Shown: positions 17,393 to 26,289, counted from the stretch's first letter. The stretch is 56,596 nucleotides of DNA from Clostridia bacterium (GCA_017415805.1 JAFQEC010000005.1:1-56596), one strand, 5' to 3'. Notes: generated by a model not told the origin, from the letters alone. Translations and numbers: made by a program.

Positions 17393-19321
17393 TCAGATTT
17401 TCGGAGCGTTGCTGTTAAAGGTGATATCCACGAAGGTCGGCAGGTGGTCCGAGGCCAGAACCGCATACAGATCGGTCAGCATGCCCATCTGGTGAATGGT
17501 GACCATGCCCGCATCTGCCGCATCCTTGTTCATAAAGATGTGGTCAAGAGATTGATTCCATCCCGTAGTCGCCGCATTTTCCGCCACGTAGATACCAAGT
17601 CCGTCTGCAAAGACGTTGCCCTTGATACCAAGACCGGTCTTGTAGGGGTTCGCCGTATGGGCGGAGTCCATCGTGGTCTTCTTCTGCGTCAACGGCAGCG
17701 TATTTGCGTTCGCAAAGGCAGTGCCGATAACGGGCGCGCCGTCAATTTCGGGAACCTCAAGAGAAGTTTCTCTCTCCATTACAAGCAGCTGATCTCTGGT
17801 CGTGGTGGTGTTATAGTCACCGCCGACGAAAATCGGGATCGTGTCTGCCGAAAGGCCCATTTCGTCCGCAAAGATGGCTGCTTGCTTGGCAAGCTCCTCC
17901 TTCGTGGCCTGGATCTGCACCTTACGTGCGTATGCGTCCTCTCGCTTTCCTCCCTTTACCTGTTCGCTGCGCCACCACAGATGCACCGAGGCCACCATGA
18001 AGACGTAGTCGCTGCCCTTCACACGGAAGATCGCCCAGTTGAAGCCCTTGGACGTGGTGTTGTCGAGCGCTTTGAGCTGTTCGTGCGTGTAGCCCTCTGT
18101 CAGCTCGGGATAGGCGCCGTAATTGAGATCCAGACTAAAGCGATAGTTACCCGTATACTCCTCGCCCTCGCCGTTCTTCACGATCTCCAAACGGTCCGCA
18201 TTGTAGTAAAGGGGCGTTTGGTTGTTGCGCTCGGTGATCTCGCCGGCCGTCAGCTTTCCTGCCTCGGTATAGTACGCAGTGAGCAGTTTATCCAACGCCT
18301 CGCCCGCACCGTTGTCGCGATCCACCTCCTGCAAGCCCAGCACGTCGGGCATATAGGTGAGATAGACCTCGGCGAGCTGCTCCATACGCTGCTCATGAGG
18401 AAAGTCGGGCGCACCGATGCCGCCGTACGTGTTGTTGAACATAATGCGAAGATCGCCCTGCGTATTTAAGGGCGCGGTCGCACCGCCTCGGTTGTTGCCC
18501 TTGATGTTGGTGCTGCTGTCCAGCATGCAAGCCTTGCCCGAAACAAAGATCTCGGTGCTCAAGGCACGCTGCACGCCCTCCCAACCAAGGTAAGAGGAAG
18601 CCACGATCTCAAGCGTCGTGCCGTTGCCTACAATGGCATAGCTGTGCTCTGCGCTGGCTCTCGCCTTCTCGCAAATGCTGGCACCGATGCGGATCTGCCC
18701 CACAGTTTCTACGTGATCGGGGGTGACGACGGGAAGATCGTAGCCCGTAGAGCTCTTCAGCAGCTGCTGAAGAGAAACCGCGGTGTAAAGCTCGTTGACG
18801 TCGTAGTCCTCAGGGATCACGATCGAGTGGCGGTCAAGCGTAAGCCCGCCCACCTTTACCTCGTTGATGGGGTAGACGCCGTCAAAGCGGAAGTTGTCGC
18901 TCGCGTAGAGCTTCAGCTTGCCGTCTGCCTGAGGCAGAACCTCATCAATAAAGTAGCTGATGGCACGGTTGGTGGTTGCAGGCATGGGGCTGGCCAGCAC
19001 GTAATGCTCGCCAAACACACCCGCAATATAGTCGTTGATGCGCAGATCCGACGTGGCGGCGCGTGCATCCTCATGATCGACCATGCCAATGAAAATATCG
19101 GTCTCCTCACTCACCGTCGGCGCGACCTTGGGCACGATACCCGTGGCCTCGGTAATCGCCTTGGCCAAGCGCTGCACGTTTGCCAGCACTGCCGTATTGG
19201 GATCGTAGGCAATCTCACAGGAATCATCTGCGAAAAGGGTCAGCTTGTCACCCTTGCTGCAAGCCGCAAGCAACGGCACCAGCATGGCGAGCATTAGCAT
19301 CAAACAGAGTATCCGCTTCAT
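17393..19321 (-). CDS. lipoprotein with EEP (endonuclease/exonuclease/phosphatase) domain
   Basis: A 642-residue surface lipoprotein (lipobox LLAAC, Cys21). Residues ~25-315 hold two copies of the IG-motif domain (TDIFIGMVDHED, GQIRIGASICEK). Residues ~320-640 are an EEP-fold phosphodiesterase with DVLGLQEVD, ASVHLWW, FVGGDYN, SLDHIFM and ASDHLPTFVD, the usual metal, substrate and catalytic motifs. Relatives cleave phosphodiesters in nucleic acids or lipids; the substrate here is unknown. The ATG at 19321 has GGAGG upstream. It is a paralogue of the next upstream gene and is co-transcribed with the nuclease-less lipoprotein. Confidence 0.85.
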   Translation of the reverse strand: MKRILCLMLMLAMLVPLLAACSKGDKLTLFADDSCEIAYDPNTAVLANVQRLAKAITEATGIVPKVAPTVSEETDIFIGMVDHEDARAATSDLRINDYIAGVFGEHYVLASPMPATTNRAISYFIDEVLPQADGKLKLYASDNFRFDGVYPINEVKVGGLTLDRHSIVIPEDYDVNELYTAVSLQQLLKSSTGYDLPVVTPDHVETVGQIRIGASICEKARASAEHSYAIVGNGTTLEIVASSYLGWEGVQRALSTEIFVSGKACMLDSSTNIKGNNRGGATAPLNTQGDLRIMFNNTYGGIGAPDFPHEQRMEQLAEVYLTYMPDVLGLQEVDRDNGAGEALDKLLTAYYTEAGKLTAGEITERNNQTPLYYNADRLEIVKNGEGEEYTGNYRFSLDLNYGAYPELTEGYTHEQLKALDNTTSKGFNWAIFRVKGSDYVFMVASVHLWWRSEQVKGGKREDAYARKVQIQATKEELAKQAAIFADEMGLSADTIPIFVGGDYNTTTTRDQLLVMERETSLEVPEIDGAPVIGTAFANANTLPLTQKKTTMDSAHTANPYKTGLGIKGNVFADGLGIYVAENAATTGWNQSLDHIFMNKDAADAGMVTIHQMGMLTDLYAVLASDHLPTFVDITFNSNAPKI

Positions 19322-19402
19322 ATGTAGCCTCCTTTGCAATTCGCGCTATGCACGTGTGCGTAGCGCTCGCGCATCACGCGCGCATGTATATGTTTGCATT
19401 TT

Positions 19403-19431
19403 ATTATAACAAAAATCACTTCCCTTGTAAA
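19403..19431 (-). promoter_or_regulatory. promoter for the EEP lipoprotein operon
   Basis: On the minus strand TTTACA (19431-19426) and TATAAT (19408-19403) are 17 bases apart, about 80 bases upstream of the start codon. Confidence 0.75.
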
Positions 19432-19498
19432 GTGCTTTTGTAAAATTTGAGCAAATCGAACAATTTGCGCCGTGGGTTTCTATACAGGATATTCAAAA

Positions 19499-19524
19499 GC
19501 GCGCCGCCTTTTCGGGCGGCGCGC
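19499..19524. terminator. intrinsic terminator of the second EEP lipoprotein gene
   Basis: A 10-bp all-GC stem (19499-19508 with 19515-19524) is followed on the minus strand by TTTTGAAT, 12 bases after the stop codon at 19537. Confidence 0.85.
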
Positions 19525-19536
19525 TCGGGCGCTCAC

Positions 19537-21435
19537 TCATACCGTTCCCATATATATGGGGCAGCTTGCCTCAAATGTCACATCGACGTAAACGGGATTG
19601 TGGTCGGAGGACAGATACGCATATTCGTCGCGCAGCATTCCCATGCGATTGACGCTCACCATGCTCTGCCCCGCAACATTCAGAAAGATGTGGTCGAGCG
19701 CCTGGGAATACGGATTGTTGCCGGAAGACATATTCCAAAAAACGCCAAGATTCGGGAGCTCGGTAAAAATGCCCTCGATCTCCCATCCCTTCACAAAACC
19801 GGGCGTGGAATGCCACGTGGCAGACGTCAGCTTTGCGGCAGCGACCGCATTGGTGTCGACAAAGGTGCTGTTGACGCCGCCGATGTCCGTGATGGCGGTC
19901 ATCTGATGCAACGGGCTTCCCGATATGGTCTTGCTGTTGTAGTCACCGCCCACAAAGATGGGAAGCGTCTCGGCCGAGAGTCCCTTGGCCGCGGCAAAAT
20001 CGGCCGCCGCACGGGCCAGCTCGTCCTTCATGGCCTGGATCTGGATCTTGCGCGCCACCACGTCGAGGTTGGTGGGATCGGTATAGCTGACATTGGCGTA
20101 CCACAGATGCACCGAGGCAACCAAAAACACCTCGCCCGTGCCCCTCTTGCGCAGGATCGCCCAGTCAAAGCCCTTGGAGCTGTCCGCACACCTGTTTTTG
20201 ACCGTCGCGGCCGATCGGCCGCCGAGCAGCGAGGGGTATTCGTTATAGGTCAGATCGTCGAAGCGAAAATAGCCGCGTTGCAGCAGCTCCACAGTGGCGG
20301 GATTATAGACCATAGAGGTTGCATCCGAGCCGTTATCGGTCGCCGCACCCGCAGGCATCACGACTCGTTTGTAGCCCGCATCCACCAGCCTTTCGATAAG
20401 GCCCGTAGCATCCACGGCGGGCTTGTATTCCTGAAAGCCCAGCACATCGGGCATGTAGGTCAGGTACAGATCCACCAGCATCTCCGTGCGCGGTGCCATG
20501 GGGGTGGACTTCCCGCTGTACGTGTTCACACCCCATATGTTGCTGAACATCATGCGAAGATCCCCGTCTGCCTCCAGCCCCGCGGTGGCAAACGCTTCAC
20601 CGTTACCGTGCCAAGCCGCATTCACGGCAAGCGCGCCGCCCGTGAGTGCCGCCTCCTTGGAGAGCACGGTCTCGGTCAGCACGGCGCGCGCGCCCTGATA
20701 GCCAAGACCCGTTTCAAAGGCGATCTCCAGATCGTCCTCGTCGCAGCAAACGGCATACCCGTGCGTCTCGGTGACCGTGGCCTTCGCACAAGCCTGTGCA
20801 CCGATGCGGATCTGTCCGCCGACGGGGGCAGCCTTCTGCGTATAAATGGGTAGGTTGACTGCAATGTTGTTGAGCAGGTGCTGGTGCAGCTCCACGGCAA
20901 AGCGCAGCTCCGTGGACGTATACGCCTCGGGCAGCACGATGGAATACTGCGCAAGCCTATCCCATTGGAACACGGCCTCACCCACCTTCTGCACGCCGTC
21001 GCCGTGGTAGCTGCCAAGCGCGCTCAGCTGCACGCTTCCCTGTCCGATCGCAGGGAGAAAATGCTCCGTGAAATAATCCAGGGCGGCATCGGTCGCATCC
21101 TTGCTTTGCCCCGTGATGACGTACGAGCCGTCGAACATGCCCATAATGAAATTGCTGGGCTTGATGCTTTCAAGCGCGGCGCGCACATCATCGCTTTCCA
21201 CGTGCCCGATCAAAAGCTCACCCTCGCCCGTCTGTCTGCCCTTGACCTCGACCGCGACGCCCGTTTGCTCCTGAATGGCCAGGGCGAGCGCCTTGACCTT
21301 GGCAAAGGTGACGGTCTTCACGTCATAGGCGATCACAAGAGGCTTGTTCTCGGCAGGCTCGGGGTCCTTCTTACAGGCCGCGAGCAACGGCAAAAGCAGC
21401 ACAAGTACAAGCAGCACGCACAATATTCGTTTCAT
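19537..21435 (-). CDS. paralogous lipoprotein with EEP domain
   Basis: A 632-residue lipoprotein (lipobox LLAAC, Cys21, then KKDPEP). The layout matches the 642-residue paralogue: two IG-motif blocks (GELLIGHVESDD, GQIRIGAQACAK) in the first half, then an EEP domain with DVLGFQEYKP, ASVHLWY, FVGGDYN, ALDHIFL and SSDHNPVYVD. All expected catalytic motifs are present, so it is probably an active extracellular phosphodiesterase of unknown substrate. It has its own start signals (GGAGA before ATG, TATAAT at 21469-21474 on the minus strand with a weak -35). The 215-base gap and terminator separate it from the next gene. Confidence 0.85.
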   Translation of the reverse strand: MKRILCVLLVLVLLLPLLAACKKDPEPAENKPLVIAYDVKTVTFAKVKALALAIQEQTGVAVEVKGRQTGEGELLIGHVESDDVRAALESIKPSNFIMGMFDGSYVITGQSKDATDAALDYFTEHFLPAIGQGSVQLSALGSYHGDGVQKVGEAVFQWDRLAQYSIVLPEAYTSTELRFAVELHQHLLNNIAVNLPIYTQKAAPVGGQIRIGAQACAKATVTETHGYAVCCDEDDLEIAFETGLGYQGARAVLTETVLSKEAALTGGALAVNAAWHGNGEAFATAGLEADGDLRMMFSNIWGVNTYSGKSTPMAPRTEMLVDLYLTYMPDVLGFQEYKPAVDATGLIERLVDAGYKRVVMPAGAATDNGSDATSMVYNPATVELLQRGYFRFDDLTYNEYPSLLGGRSAATVKNRCADSSKGFDWAILRKRGTGEVFLVASVHLWYANVSYTDPTNLDVVARKIQIQAMKDELARAAADFAAAKGLSAETLPIFVGGDYNSKTISGSPLHQMTAITDIGGVNSTFVDTNAVAAAKLTSATWHSTPGFVKGWEIEGIFTELPNLGVFWNMSSGNNPYSQALDHIFLNVAGQSMVSVNRMGMLRDEYAYLSSDHNPVYVDVTFEASCPIYMGTV

Positions 21436-21567
21436 GGCGGCGTCTCCTTTTAGAGCGTATTCACCATGATTATAACAAAAGCGCGCCCAAACCAAAAGTA
21501 CTTTCATTGAATTTTAACAAAAAAAGCGCATTTTCTTATCATAATATAGCAAAACCCACAAAACGGG

Positions 21568-21596
21568 TTGCAAGATCCCGTAAATTGTGCTATACT
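21568..21596 (+). promoter_or_regulatory. promoter for the YmdB-like gene
   Basis: TTGCAA (21568-21573) and TATACT (21591-21596) are 17 bases apart, about 68 bases before the start codon. It is divergent from the EEP lipoprotein gene. Confidence 0.7.
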
Positions 21597-21663
21597 GATG
21601 GGGCTGTGCCGCCCCGCGGCACAGCGGATCTTACCGGCCCTTGCGCCATAGAAAGAGTAACGC

Positions 21664-22437
21664 ATGAAAATTCTTGCCATCGGCGACGTTGTCGGCGAGC
21701 GCGCGCTCGCATACCTTCGCCAACACCTCTGGGAAAAGCGCCGTGCGCTCGGCGCAGATCTTGTGCTCGCCAACGGCGAAAACGTGGCCGAGATCCACGG
21801 CATCTCGCCCGTGCAGGCCACCGAGCTGCTGGACAGCGGCGTGGATCTGATCACCTCGGGCAATCACGTCTTTGACCGACGTGACATTCACACCTTTCTC
21901 GAGCAGTCCCCCGCCATCCTGCGCCCCATCAACTACCCTGCCGAGTGCCCCGGAGAGGGGGCACGTGTCATCACCTCGGCCGAGGGCTGGCAGGTGCTGG
22001 TCGTGAACGTGTCGGGGCGTGTGTATATGGACGCGCTGGACGACCCCTTCCGCGCCGTAGAGAGCGCACTGGATCGCGCACGCGGCCGTTACGATCTCGC
22101 CGTGCTGGACATTCACGCCGAGGCCACGTCCGAAAAGCTGGCGCTTGCGTACTGCTTTGACGGGCGCTTTGCCGCCATCTTCGGCACGCACACCCACGTG
22201 CCCACCGCCGACGAGCAGATCCTGCCGAACGGTACGGGATACATTACCGATCTTGGCATGACGGGGCCCGTAAACGGGATCCTCGGCACACGCCGCGACG
22301 AGGTGCTCGCACGCTTTCGCACCCATATGCCGCACCGCTTTTGCGTGGCAGACGGCGAGATCCGCGCGCACGGCGCACTGTTTGACATTGACCCCGTGAC
22401 GGGGCGTGCAAAAAGCGTAACGCGCGTGGTATTTTAA
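21664..22437 (+). CDS. YmdB-like metallophosphoesterase (2',3'-cyclic nucleotide phosphodiesterase family)
   Basis: A 257-residue protein matching the YmdB family (TIGR00282 type). Metal-site motifs are in order: GDVVGERA at the N terminus, NGENVAE (about 37-43), GNHVFDRR (about 66-73), DIHAEATSEK (about 148-157) and GTHTHVPTAD (about 175-184). Characterised relatives hydrolyse 2',3'-cyclic nucleotides and affect biofilm formation and RNA turnover. The closeness to family length and the intact motifs support activity. It is followed by a flavin reductase-like gene after 12 bases, probably co-transcribed. Confidence 0.93.
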   Translation: MKILAIGDVVGERALAYLRQHLWEKRRALGADLVLANGENVAEIHGISPVQATELLDSGVDLITSGNHVFDRRDIHTFLEQSPAILRPINYPAECPGEGARVITSAEGWQVLVVNVSGRVYMDALDDPFRAVESALDRARGRYDLAVLDIHAEATSEKLALAYCFDGRFAAIFGTHTHVPTADEQILPNGTGYITDLGMTGPVNGILGTRRDEVLARFRTHMPHRFCVADGEIRAHGALFDIDPVTGRAKSVTRVVF

Positions 22438-22449
22438 GGGGGAAACGGT

Positions 22450-23049
22450 ATGGAAAAGGTCAAGTTTCGGGGCGGCGCTCTGCTCGCGCCCGTGCCCCCT
22501 GTGATGGTCTCGTGCGGCGATGCCGCACACCGCAACATTCTCACCGTCGCCTGGACGGGGATCCTGAACACCGTGCCCCCCAAAACCTATATCGCGGTGC
22601 GCCCACAGCGTCACTCGCACGGCCTGCTCACCGAGCACCGCGAGTTTGTGATCAACCTCACGCCCGCCTCGCTTGTGCGTGCGGCGGATTACTGCGGCAT
22701 GTACACGGGCAAGCGGGTGGATAAATTTGCAGCCTGCCGTCTCACACCGCAATACGTGGACGAGGTCTCGGCCCCCTTGATCGCCGAGTGCCCGCTTTCA
22801 CTGTGCTGCCGCGTGAGTGAGATCGTGCCGATGGGCTCGCACGATCTGTTTTTTGCCGACATCGTGGCCGTTTACGCCGACGGCGAGCTGATGGATGACA
22901 AGGGCAAGCTCCACATGGAGCGTGCCGCGCTTGCCGCCTACGTGCACGGCGAATATTTTGCGCTGGGCAAGCGCCTTGGCAAGTTCGGCTTTTCAGCCGC
23001 AAAAAAGAAGCCGAAAAACAAAAACACCCCACAACGGGGCAAATCATAA
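22450..23049 (+). CDS. flavin reductase-like FMN-binding protein
   Basis: A 199-residue protein of the flavin reductase/FMN-binding split-barrel family. Typical blocks are the N-terminal PVPPVMVSCGD, NILTVAWTGILNTVPPKTYIAVRP, and FVINLTPASLVRAADYCGMYTGKRVDKF. Such proteins bind FMN and serve in redox reactions or as electron carriers. A basic C-terminal tail (KKKPKNKNTPQRGKS) extends past the domain. It lies 12 bases after the YmdB-like gene. The electron donor and partner are unknown. Confidence 0.87.
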   Translation: MEKVKFRGGALLAPVPPVMVSCGDAAHRNILTVAWTGILNTVPPKTYIAVRPQRHSHGLLTEHREFVINLTPASLVRAADYCGMYTGKRVDKFAACRLTPQYVDEVSAPLIAECPLSLCCRVSEIVPMGSHDLFFADIVAVYADGELMDDKGKLHMERAALAAYVHGEYFALGKRLGKFGFSAAKKKPKNKNTPQRGKS

Positions 23050-23372
23050 CAACTATTTCAAGTGGTGGTATGCACTGAGCCTTCAAGGCAACGGTGCTGA
23101 CAGCATCTGAAAACGTACTGAACAATAAATATCAGTAATGAGCGCCCTACCGCCGAAAATTCGGCATAGCCTCGCCCTATGGGAGAGATGGCGGCGTAGC
23201 CGACGGAGAGGGCTATTTTCTACCCTCTCACCCGCTATCGCGCGAGCTCTCCCAAAGGGAGAGCCTATGGCTAAAGCGTTTTTATTCCGCCACTTCAAGC
23301 GGTGGTTTATGTGCGCTAAATGCTACAAGCAACAAAAGCAGCCGCCGCCCGTTTCGGGCGGCGGCTGCTTGC
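23050..23372. repeat. 323-base gene-free gap with two facing family A-like repeats
   Basis: At 23165-23270 two diverged family A-like units face each other around a short AT-rich centre: the left reads CTCGCCCTATGGGAGAGATGG and later CGACGGAGAGGG; the right begins CCCTCTCACCCGC and ends CTCTCCCAAAGGGAGAGCC. Together they form a long imperfect inverted repeat. Nothing else is recognised apart from the terminator at 23336-23370. Confidence 0.65.
23336..23370. terminator. intrinsic terminator of the small lipoprotein gene
   Basis: A 15-bp stem (23336-23350 with 23356-23370, loop GTTTC) ends 3 bases from the minus-strand stop codon; TTTTGTTGC follows on that strand. Confidence 0.88.
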
Positions 23373-23672
23373 TTATTCGGAAGCGGGTGGCGTATAACCG
23401 CACGCCGTACAGCTGCCGTTTTCGATTTGATGATTTCGCTCCTCGACGGCTGCGGGAATGGGCACTATCTGTCGCTCCTCGGCCAGGCAAACCTTGCAGT
23501 AACGCACCTGCTCGCCCTCGCTCACGCACGTGAGGGTCTTGACGTCATACCAAAAGCCATAGACATGCTCGTGTGTCTCGTCCACGTAAAGCACGGGGGA
23601 TCCGGGCCCGGCACAGGCCGTCAGCACAACAGCAAGGATCGCACAAAGAAGTGCCAATATGCGTTTTCTCAT
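23373..23672 (-). CDS. small Cys-containing lipoprotein, function unknown
   Basis: A 99-residue predicted lipoprotein: hydrophobic signal then lipobox LTAC (Cys20). The mature part has CKVC and CTAC pairs plus a lone Cys (TLTCVSEG), which suggests disulphides or a bound metal. The spacing, with short YxxxLTCVSEGEQVRYCKVC and NGSCTACGY blocks, resembles Cys-pair repeats found in clostridial cell-surface proteins. I do not assign a function. It has its own strong terminator and lies 20 bases after the RNHCP gene on the same strand. Confidence 0.7.
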   Translation of the reverse strand: MRKRILALLCAILAVVLTACAGPGSPVLYVDETHEHVYGFWYDVKTLTCVSEGEQVRYCKVCLAEERQIVPIPAAVEERNHQIENGSCTACGYTPPASE

Positions 23673-23692
23673 GCCGTTCCCCCCAAAAAAAT

Positions 23693-24061
23693 TTAATGTG
23701 TGTCGCCACGCGCCGTCAGCGCGATCAGCAACCGCATATTATCGGGCTGCACCTTGGCCTCATGCGCCGCACGGTTGCGCCGCACCTCGCCGCACCTGGT
23801 ACAGCGGTGCAACAGGATATAGCCCCGCCGCGCATCGGGCAGAGCGCCGATCGGCTCCATCGCACCGCCGCACGCATTGGCGCGATCCCCCGGCAGCACA
23901 TCCACGTGCAGACTCCACAGGCAGTGCGGACAGTGGTTGCGCGAGGTATAGCCCAGCGGCGCAACCTCCTTGCCGCAATGCGCGCAAACAAAGCCGCTGT
24001 CGTTCTTGGTAAATCGTTTCGTTTCCATGCTCAAACGGGCGCAACATGGACTTGCCTGCAT
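23693..24061 (-). CDS. RNHCP domain protein
   Basis: Up to 122 residues. It matches the RNHCP domain: FVCAHCGKEV, the namesake RNHCPHCLWSLHVD, PGDRANACGGAMEPI, and a later RCTRCGEVRRNR. Four Cys pairs make zinc binding very likely; function is unknown. The ATG at 24061 has GGAAAG 7 bases upstream and gives MQASPCC. An internal ATG at 24028 (METKRFTKND) fits the family N terminus better but has no clear ribosome site, so the start is uncertain by 11 residues. It follows the transketolase C-terminal gene by 17 bases. Confidence 0.82.
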   Translation of the reverse strand: MQASPCCARLSMETKRFTKNDSGFVCAHCGKEVAPLGYTSRNHCPHCLWSLHVDVLPGDRANACGGAMEPIGALPDARRGYILLHRCTRCGEVRRNRAAHEAKVQPDNMRLLIALTARGDTH

Positions 24062-24078
24062 CGCGCCGCTTTCCTTTT

Positions 24079-25017
24079 TTATTTTTTCATGGCAAGGGCT
24101 GCCTTCGCCTTTGCCACGATATTGGCAGGCGTGAGCCCGTACGCTTCGAGCAGCGCGGGCACCGTGCCCGACCGACCGTACGTATCCTCAACGCCCACGC
24201 GCAGTACGGGAACAGGATATGCGGCCGAGACCGTCTCTGCCACAGCAGAGCCAAGACCGCCGATCACGCTGTGCTCCTCTGCCACGACCAGCGCGCCCGT
24301 CTCGCGGGCTGCCTTGAGGATCAGCTCGGTATCCAGGGGCTTGATGGTGTGAATGTTGATCACACGCGCGCAGATGCCCTCGGCCTTCAAGGTCTCGGCG
24401 GCCTCCAGAGCCATGGAGACCATCAGGCCCGTTGCCACGAGCGTGACGTCGTTGCCCTCCTTGAGCGTGATACCCTTGCCCAGCTCAAACTTGTAGCCCT
24501 CTCCGTTGATCACGGGCACGGCGTAGCGACCGAAGCGCATGTAAACGGGGCCCTTGTGTAGCAGCGCGGCCTCGACGGCGGCGCGTGCCTCCACGGCATC
24601 CGCGGGGTTAATAATCGTCATACCGGGAATGGTACGCATCAGCGCAATATCCTCGTTGCACTGGTGAGTGGCACCGTCCTCGCCGACCGTTGTGCCCGCA
24701 TGCGTGGCACCGATCTTGACGTTCAGACCGGGGTATCCGATCGAGTTGCGGATCTGCTCAAAGGCGCGACCCGCCGCAAACATCGCAAAGGTCGAGGCAA
24801 AGGGGATCTTCCCCGCCGCGGCAAGACCTGCCGCCACGCTCATCATATTCCCCTCTGCAATACCGCAATTAAAGTGGCGCTCGGGAAATTTCTTCCGAAA
24901 CATGCCGGTCTTGGTCGCCGCCGCAAGGTCGGCATCCAACACCACAAAATCGTATTTCTCACCAAGCTCCACCAGCGCCTTGCCATAGCCTTCTCTTGTT
25001 GCAATCTTATCTGCCAT
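24079..25017 (-). CDS. transketolase, C-terminal subunit
   Basis: A 312-residue pyrimidine-binding plus C-terminal half of a split transketolase. It contains the FNCGIAEGNMMSVAAGLA glutamate block, the HAGTTVGEDGATHQ stretch and the C-terminal domain (VVAEEHSVIGGLGSAV). With the N-terminal subunit directly upstream it forms the thiamine diphosphate enzyme that moves two-carbon units in the pentose phosphate pathway. I chose the ATG at 25017 with AAGGAGG about 10 bases upstream; an ATG 9 bases earlier overlaps that site. The 14-base gap to the partner indicates co-translation. Confidence 0.95.
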   Translation of the reverse strand: MADKIATREGYGKALVELGEKYDFVVLDADLAAATKTGMFRKKFPERHFNCGIAEGNMMSVAAGLAAAGKIPFASTFAMFAAGRAFEQIRNSIGYPGLNVKIGATHAGTTVGEDGATHQCNEDIALMRTIPGMTIINPADAVEARAAVEAALLHKGPVYMRFGRYAVPVINGEGYKFELGKGITLKEGNDVTLVATGLMVSMALEAAETLKAEGICARVINIHTIKPLDTELILKAARETGALVVAEEHSVIGGLGSAVAETVSAAYPVPVLRVGVEDTYGRSGTVPALLEAYGLTPANIVAKAKAALAMKK

Positions 25018-25031
25018 GCTCCGCATCCTCC

Positions 25032-25859
25032 TTACATCGTGGCCTTGATCTCGGCAACGGCGGTGGCGTACTGCTCGTCATTGGGCGCAACGCCATGCCA
25101 ACCGACCTGATTCTCCATAAAGGAGACGCCCTTGCCCTTCACCGACTTGAAAACGATGGCGGTGGGCTTGCCCTTGACGGTGCGCGCCGTGGCAAACGCC
25201 GCCTCGATCGCGTCAAAATCGTGCGCGTCGGCCATGATCACGTGAAAGCCGAAGGCCTCCAGCTTTTTGTCATAAGGAGTGGGGTTCATGATGTCGGCAA
25301 CCGCGCCGTCGATCTGAAGGCCGTTCCAGTCGACCATCACGCACAGATTGTCGAGCTTGTAGTGCGCGGCAAACATGCAGGCCTCCCAGACCTGACCCTC
25401 CTCGCTCTCGCCGTCACCGATTATGGTATAGGTGCGGTAATCCTTGCCGTCGATCTTGGCGGCAAGCGCCATGCCGCAGGCGGCCGAGATACCGAGCCCC
25501 AGCGAGCCCGTCGTCATATCCACACCGGGGGTCTTTTTCATATCGGGGTGACCCTGCAGGAACGAATCGATCTTGCGCAGAGTTACGAGCTGCTCACGGG
25601 GGAAATAGCCCTTCTCGGCCAGCACCGCGTACAGTGCGGGTGCGGTATGCCCCTTTGAGAGCACGAAGCGGTCGCGGTCAGCCCAATCGGGCCTTGTGGC
25701 GTCGACACGCATTTCCTCAAAATAAAGATACGCCATAATGTCTGCGATCGAAAGCGAACCGCCCGGGTGACCGCATTTCGCCGCATGCACCGCGTCCAGG
25801 ATCCCAAGTCGGATATTGCTTGCGATGCGGGAAAGCTCTTGCTTCTTTGCTGGATTCAT
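25032..25859 (-). CDS. transketolase, N-terminal subunit
   Basis: A 275-residue thiamine diphosphate-binding half. Family blocks are KCGHPGGSLSIADI, DRFVLSKGHTAPALYA, GSLGLGISAACGMA and the diphosphate/metal motif GDGESEEGQVWEA followed by DWNGLQIDG. Splitting into two genes is usual in Clostridia and differs from the ~660-residue single-chain enzyme. The ATG at 25859 has AGGAGG 7 bases upstream. It is transcribed first from the promoter at 25917-25946. Confidence 0.95.
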   Translation of the reverse strand: MNPAKKQELSRIASNIRLGILDAVHAAKCGHPGGSLSIADIMAYLYFEEMRVDATRPDWADRDRFVLSKGHTAPALYAVLAEKGYFPREQLVTLRKIDSFLQGHPDMKKTPGVDMTTGSLGLGISAACGMALAAKIDGKDYRTYTIIGDGESEEGQVWEACMFAAHYKLDNLCVMVDWNGLQIDGAVADIMNPTPYDKKLEAFGFHVIMADAHDFDAIEAAFATARTVKGKPTAIVFKSVKGKGVSFMENQVGWHGVAPNDEQYATAVAEIKATM

Positions 25860-25916
25860 TCCATTGCCTCCTGATATATGTTCCGTCGCGCTCACGCGCT
25901 ATATTTACACTTATTT

Positions 25917-25946
25917 ATTATATAATAAGATACCCCTTCTTGTCAA
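25917..25946 (-). promoter_or_regulatory. consensus promoter for the transketolase operon
   Basis: On the minus strand TTGACA (25946-25941) and TATAAT (25922-25917) are separated by 18 bases. Confidence 0.82.
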
Positions 25947-26099
25947 GGGATTTCCCACCGCAAAATACCGCAAAAAATCACAGAGAACGGCTGTATCCCT
26001 CCCTTGCCCCTGCGCGGTTACAAAAATTCGCACTTTGGAAAAGGGATGCCAAAATGAGATAATTCGACAGTGCCGCTTGCGCCTTGCTCAAATCGCGAG

Positions 26100-26175
26100 T
26101 TTTCCACACCGTCGCACCCCCACCCAAGCCCTTGATTTTGCAAGGTTTTCCACAGTTTCCACAGAGTTTTCCACA
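26100..26175 (+). promoter_or_regulatory. cluster of DnaA-box-like 9-mers
   Basis: TTTTCCACA occurs at 26100-26108, 26146-26154 and 26167-26175, and GTTTCCACA at 26155-26163. All four are in the same orientation; two are adjacent and the third is 3 bases further. They match the TTWTNCACA pattern of DnaA boxes (the last with one mismatch). An AT-rich stretch lies about 170 bases to the left. Confidence 0.6.
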
Positions 26176-26289
26176 GCCCGCCGTGCAAAAGAGGCTTGTC
26201 TTGCTTTGCGCTCTTTTTTCATCTTTTACGGAGCGGAGCTTTTCCGCTTTTGGAAAGTCGAGATGCGGCAGGCATGCAAAAATCGACCG

